The translations under genes and the position numbers were made by a program. A stretch of 64,000 nucleotides of DNA from Candidatus Gagatemarchaeum stordalenia (GTDB taxonomy: Archaea > Thermoproteota > Nitrososphaeria > Nitrososphaerales > Gagatemarchaeaceae): the NCBI GenBank assembly GCA_003164815.1, contig PLUF01000094.1, positions 62,001-126,000 on the forward strand, given 5' to 3'. The notes beneath the pieces were generated by a model. That model searched no databases and was not told where the DNA came from. It was given only the letters and a program-made list of their open reading frames with translations. Shown one piece after another: positions 61,046 through 64,000 of this stretch. Positions within the stretch are counted from its first letter, which is position 1. Every line of letters begins with the position of its first letter.

Positions 61046-62026
61046 TCACCCGGTCACCGTTATGGTGGCCTTCATCCAGGAGTGGTAGTCGCAGATGTAC
61101 GTGTAAGTGCCCGGAGTCGTCAGGGTCACCGTGTAGGACTGGCCCTGCTTGAGGTTCGACGATGGCGTTCCACCCGGGATTGTTGCGCCGGCAGGGAGGA
61201 CCGTGAAGCGTATGTTGTGAACCGCTAGGTCCTGGTTCGTGAACGTTATCGTCGTCCCTGACGTGACGGAGAGGGTCGACGGAGAGAAGTTGGCCCCGTT
61301 GCTCGCGCCGGATGGGATGGTGACGGAAGCGGTCTGCCCGTTGCTCGAGACCGAGGCGCTGGTGCTCGAGGCACCGCTGCCGCCGGTCCCGGCATACCAC
61401 GTGGTGTAGGAGGACTGCGAGAGGACCGTGAGGTTTCCAATCATGAGGGCGTGGCCGACCCCGCAGAGCTCCTTGCAGCGGATCCCGTCGACCACCGTGC
61501 CGAGGTTGGTCGCGTTGAACCACAGGATATTGTACTGGCCGGGGATCGCGTCCTTGGCCACGCTGAGGCTCGGGATCGTGAAGGAATGGTCCACGTCCAC
61601 GGACGTGATGTTTAGCACGATGATCGTGTTGACGGGTACGACGAGGTTGTGGAATGCGGTGTACCCGTTGGGATAGGTGAAGCTCCAGACGAACTGCTGG
61701 CCCGTCACGTTGATGTAAAGGGGTGGGTCCGCGTTGGCGGGCGGGTTGATGAGGTTAGTGGAGGCGAAGGTCTGGTACTCGACGAAGCCGAGGACCGTCC
61801 CTGTAACGAGCAGCGTCATGACGACGTTCTTCCAGTTGCCCCACCCGCCCTCCTCGTGGAACTTGGGCGCTTCCTTGACGTCCTTCTGCCGATACTTCAC
61901 GACCCAGTAGACTATGTAGGCCGTGACGATAGTCCCGGCCGCGAAGCCGAGGAACATGTAGTAGTGGAAGAGAGACCACCAGATTGCGCTCGTAGGGGCC
62001 TGCACGTCGATCTGCAGAAACAACAT
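61046..62026 (-). CDS. coxB: Oxidase subunit II (CuA) with fused C-terminal blue-copper domain
   Basis: The 326-residue protein has two N-terminal membrane helices (about 18-43 and 67-85), the CoxII CuA domain with His147 and CKELCGVGHALM (Cys184, Glu186, Cys188, His192, Met195), then a Ser/Thr/Ala-rich linker and a plastocyanin-like domain with His270, Cys312, His315 and Met318. The usual subunit II ends after CuA, so the extra domain is a fused electron donor or relay that could replace cytochrome c. ATG at 62026 fits the TATA 28 nt upstream; a GTG at 62035 is less likely. First gene of the oxidase operon. Confidence 0.95.
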   Translation of the reverse strand: MLFLQIDVQAPTSAIWWSLFHYYMFLGFAAGTIVTAYIVYWVVKYRQKDVKEAPKFHEEGGWGNWKNVVMTLLVTGTVLGFVEYQTFASTNLINPPANADPPLYINVTGQQFVWSFTYPNGYTAFHNLVVPVNTIIVLNITSVDVDHSFTIPSLSVAKDAIPGQYNILWFNATNLGTVVDGIRCKELCGVGHALMIGNLTVLSQSSYTTWYAGTGGSGASSTSASVSSNGQTASVTIPSGASNGANFSPSTLSVTSGTTITFTNQDLAVHNIRFTVLPAGATIPGGTPSSNLKQGQSYTVTLTTPGTYTYICDYHSWMKATITVTG

Positions 62027-62053
62027 TCGACGCACGAGGCGGCACGAGGTTTC

Positions 62054-62062
62054 GATATAAAG
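62054..62062 (-). promoter_or_regulatory. TATA box of the oxidase operon
   Basis: ctttatatc on the minus strand, 28 nt upstream of the coxB ATG at 62026; this supports the ATG over the GTG at 62035. Confidence 0.6.
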
Positions 62063-62183
62063 ATTATCAAGTATGTGATAGCTATAACTTCCTCGGGCAC
62101 CGGAACGTTACAGGTCGACGCGCGCCCGGCGCTCGCGCAGTCTTGTGTCCTGCGCAGCCTCTCTTGGCTGTTCCCCTCCTAAC

Positions 62184-62192
62184 GCATAATTA
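62184..62192 (+). promoter_or_regulatory. TATA box of tRNA-Cys
   Basis: gcataatta lies 25 nt upstream of the tRNA 5' end. Confidence 0.45.
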
Positions 62193-62216
62193 GCCATGTG
62201 CTGGACGAGCGCTCGC

Positions 62217-62288
62217 GGTGGGATGGCGGAGCGGCTACGCGCACGCCTGCAGAGCGTGTTCACATGGGTTCGAGTCCCATTCCCACCT
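62217..62288 (+). tRNA. tRNA-Cys (GCA)
   Basis: A 7-bp acceptor (GGTGGGA/TCCCACC), D arm, anticodon stem CACGC/GCGTG with loop CTGCAGA (anticodon GCA), T arm ATGGG-TTCGAGT-CCCAT and discriminator T, the known identity base of tRNA-Cys. No intron and no encoded CCA. A TATA box is 25 nt upstream. The gene matches the cysS in the window. Confidence 0.95.
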
Positions 62289-62350
62289 CTACAGCCTCTA
62301 TTTGCCATTCGGAGTTTATTTCTAGACCATTATCTTAAATGGGTCACTAT

Positions 62351-63163
62351 TTAGGTCTTTATGAGACTGACCGCGCGGATTAATCTCTCGTTCTTACATC
62401 TTATCTTGAACCCCACCTTTTCGAGGAAAACGCGCCTCGAGCTATTCCGAATCCGTATTACCAGACAATCCTCGTTTGCGTGGTATACTTTCCCTTTGAT
62501 TGTTACGGTTCTACCCCCCTTTGATCCTAGATATGGACCGGTTGTATGGATTCCAAGCGAATGCAGTTGAGACAAGACCAAGCAAATCAGGTCCTTGTCG
62601 GTGTTTGAAGCCTTGAGTGATCCGCCAGAGACGCCTCCTTCAGAATCAAAGAACCCTCGGAGAAAACCACACGTACATTCCTCGCTTTGTTTGATGAACC
62701 TCCCGAGTTCCTCGACCGGCCTCTTCAAGAACTGCTGGAGCAGCAGGCTCGAGATGTCGACGTGCCACGCGTCGGTCTTTGCGTGGTACCGCACCGGCGG
62801 GACGGACCGGTTCAGTACGACCGCGATTGCACCGGCGAACGCCTGGGCAAAGTCCCTATCGGTGACCCTGAGCTTCAGCTTGTAGCTGTGGTCCCCACAG
62901 ACGCTCATCGAACCATCCCCGAGCATCACGCCGATGACGTAGCCCAGCTCCGCCGTCGGCGTCGGCACGAACTTCCTGACGTTCCCGTCAGGGAGATGGT
63001 CGCCGCGCAGCCAGTTGCTTACGTGCGACTTGCTCAGCTTCGCGTGGAACTCCTCCTCGACCGACAGGATGATCTGGTTGTAGCTCTCGCCCGCCGCGCG
63101 GTGCCTCATCACGGCTCCGTAGAGCTGCGTCCTCGTGGCTAGGTCGCGCTGCGGCCTCTTCAT
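62351..63163 (-). CDS. Free-standing LAGLIDADG homing-endonuclease-like protein with N-terminal helix-turn-helix
   Basis: This 270-residue protein has an N-terminal helix-turn-helix (about 1-55, LYGAVMRHRAAGESYNQIIL, then LSKSHVSNWLRGDHLPDG) and two LAGLIDADG motifs: ELGYVIGVMLGDGS (Asp83) and CGFLRGFFDSEGG (Asp173). It is a single-chain endonuclease or maturase-like protein. It is not inside an intron or intein but converges with tRNA-Cys 62 nt away. The 3' half of the gene is poorer in GC than its surroundings. ATG start. Whether it is active is unknown. Confidence 0.87.
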   Translation of the reverse strand: MKRPQRDLATRTQLYGAVMRHRAAGESYNQIILSVEEEFHAKLSKSHVSNWLRGDHLPDGNVRKFVPTPTAELGYVIGVMLGDGSMSVCGDHSYKLKLRVTDRDFAQAFAGAIAVVLNRSVPPVRYHAKTDAWHVDISSLLLQQFLKRPVEELGRFIKQSEECTCGFLRGFFDSEGGVSGGSLKASNTDKDLICLVLSQLHSLGIHTTGPYLGSKGGRTVTIKGKVYHANEDCLVIRIRNSSRRVFLEKVGFKIRCKNERLIRAVSLIKT

Positions 63164-63306
63164 GCCGTGCCTCGCGGATGTTCAGGCCGAGGTCAGATAA
63201 GAGCGCCAATGTCGGGGCGATTCCAGCGGCCGCAGAATATGCCGCCAGCGGATTTTATTCCGCCGACGAAAATAACCCAAGTTTAAATCGAGTCCGTGCG
63301 AGGGCC

Positions 63307-64000
63307 ATGGCCAGCATCGATTTGAGTTTCAGCAGCGCACCGCGAGGCGCCCGTTCAGGCGGGAAGGCGGCCCCCGCCAAGAAGGCAAAGAAGCAGAAAC
63401 GAGAGTTTCGCACGACCAAGACCAAGGCCGCAAGGGAGGAGAAGGAGGTCGACCTCGGCGCGGCGAAGGCTAGGGCCCTCGAGGGTCTGGCCCACCTAGG
63501 CAAGCAGATGTTCACGGCCGAGCCCGGGGGCTACGACCTCAAGCACTGGCTGAAGAGTCTGAACCTCCTGCTCGACGACCTCGAGTCCAAGGTGAAGGCC
63601 GAGGAGCTGCCGGCCGGATATCCGGAGAAGAGGGCCGAGGTCACTGCGCGGTTCGCGGCGGGCGTCGACACATCGAAGGTCGAGTCCGAGGCCGAGATAA
63701 TCAGGAAGGAGGAGGCGGAGATCAAGTCGACCTTCGACAGGGAGAAGGAGCGGATCACCGCGAGGCTCGTCACGCTGAAGGTCGAGAAGGACGGGAAAGG
63801 AAAGGAGATCGAGGCCCAGAAGGCCGCGCTCGAGGAGATAATGGCGAAGAGGAAGTCCGCCTCGTTCTTCTCGAAGCTGGTGGGGAGGTCGGGGCCTCCG
63901 ACGGAGCCGGTCGAGCTGAAGATCAAGGAGCTGGAGAAGGGATCGGCATCCCTGGAGGATGAGGCTCTCAACCTTCAGAGCGTCCGCGCCTCAATCGAGA
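63307..64000 (+). CDS. Lys/Glu-rich coiled-coil protein, cut by window edge
   Basis: From an ATG at 63307 the frame is open to the window end (231 codons). It begins with a basic low-complexity tail (SFSSAPRGARSGGKAAPAKK), then long charged helices of coiled-coil type (AAREEKEVDLGAAKARALEGL; SEAEIIRKEEAEIKSTFDRE; KGKEIEAQKAALEEIM). No known domain is recognised; a structural or SMC-like partner role is possible. A TATA (gtttaaatc, 63282-63290) lies 17-25 nt upstream of the ATG. Confidence 0.78.
   Translation, partial: MASIDLSFSSAPRGARSGGKAAPAKKAKKQKREFRTTKTKAAREEKEVDLGAAKARALEGLAHLGKQMFTAEPGGYDLKHWLKSLNLLLDDLESKVKAEELPAGYPEKRAEVTARFAAGVDTSKVESEAEIIRKEEAEIKSTFDREKERITARLVTLKVEKDGKGKEIEAQKAALEEIMAKRKSASFFSKLVGRSGPPTEPVELKIKELEKGSASLEDEALNLQSVRASIE

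Overview
The window is archaeal, GC-rich and densely coded on both strands. The markers point to the TACK superphylum and most probably to the Thaumarchaeota/Nitrososphaeria: ESCRT-III-like CdvB proteins with a MIT-AAA CdvC ATPase, an Alba chromatin protein, ribosomal protein L40e, a NusA-like KH protein, a TrmB-type regulator, a DUF929 protein, an archaeal AspRS and archaeal TATA boxes 23-35 nt upstream of leaderless starts (often TTG or GTG). The oxidase genes imply an aerobe. No ammonia-oxidation genes are seen here, so the lineage within the phylum stays open.

Layout: 1-3.2 kb has the start of acetyl-CoA synthetase and a divergent ABC-2 exporter. 3.2-16.9 kb is a nearly complete de novo purine region: a minus-strand chain purS-Q-L-F-N-folD-5-FCL-E-C-M with overlapping or abutting genes, plus purB, purH and purD beside it. 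17-21.9 kb has malate synthase, an anchored extracellular protein and a second ABC-2 exporter. 21.9-26.2 kb is kdpABC (K+ uptake). 26.3-31.8 kb is a metal/redox envelope island: a stand-alone RAM domain, VKOR plus a DUF929 thioredoxin-like protein, a double winged-helix regulator with a small membrane partner, a CuA-like cupredoxin with a ZIP-like transporter, a divergent NikR-like repressor, an unusual tRNA and a PAP2 phosphatase. 31.8-36.7 kb has L40e, two cyclophilins, a secreted beta-propeller, two small Rieske proteins and a zinc-finger microprotein. 36.7-42.3 kb has a PhoU regulator, sucCD, alba, a nusA-like gene and aspS.

42.4-45.4 kb is the cell-division/ESCRT block (cdvB-cdvC and a second CdvB-like gene). 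45.6-56.9 kb has a TrmB-like regulator, a phosphoesterase sharing a symmetric bidirectional TATA box with a small membrane protein, ileS, a truncated GtrA-like gene, a metallo-beta-lactamase exonuclease, a six-hairpin glycosidase-like protein, cysS and a DUF5679 zinc-ribbon gene. 57.3-62.0 kb is the terminal oxidase operon: CoxB with a fused C-terminal blue-copper domain, a CoxA-CoxC fusion, a small subunit-IV-like protein and a free copy of the same blue-copper domain, followed by a cupredoxin that has lost its copper ligands. The window closes with tRNA-Cys, a free-standing LAGLIDADG protein and the start of a coiled-coil gene.

The most distinctive features are the oxidase subunit II with a built-in plastocyanin domain and its free duplicates, the metal/redox island, a tRNA whose anticodon region is about 31 nt too long, and several compact-genome devices (CTAG shared stops, TTGA/ATGA overlaps, a symmetric TATA). 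No CRISPR array, insertion sequence or prophage was seen.
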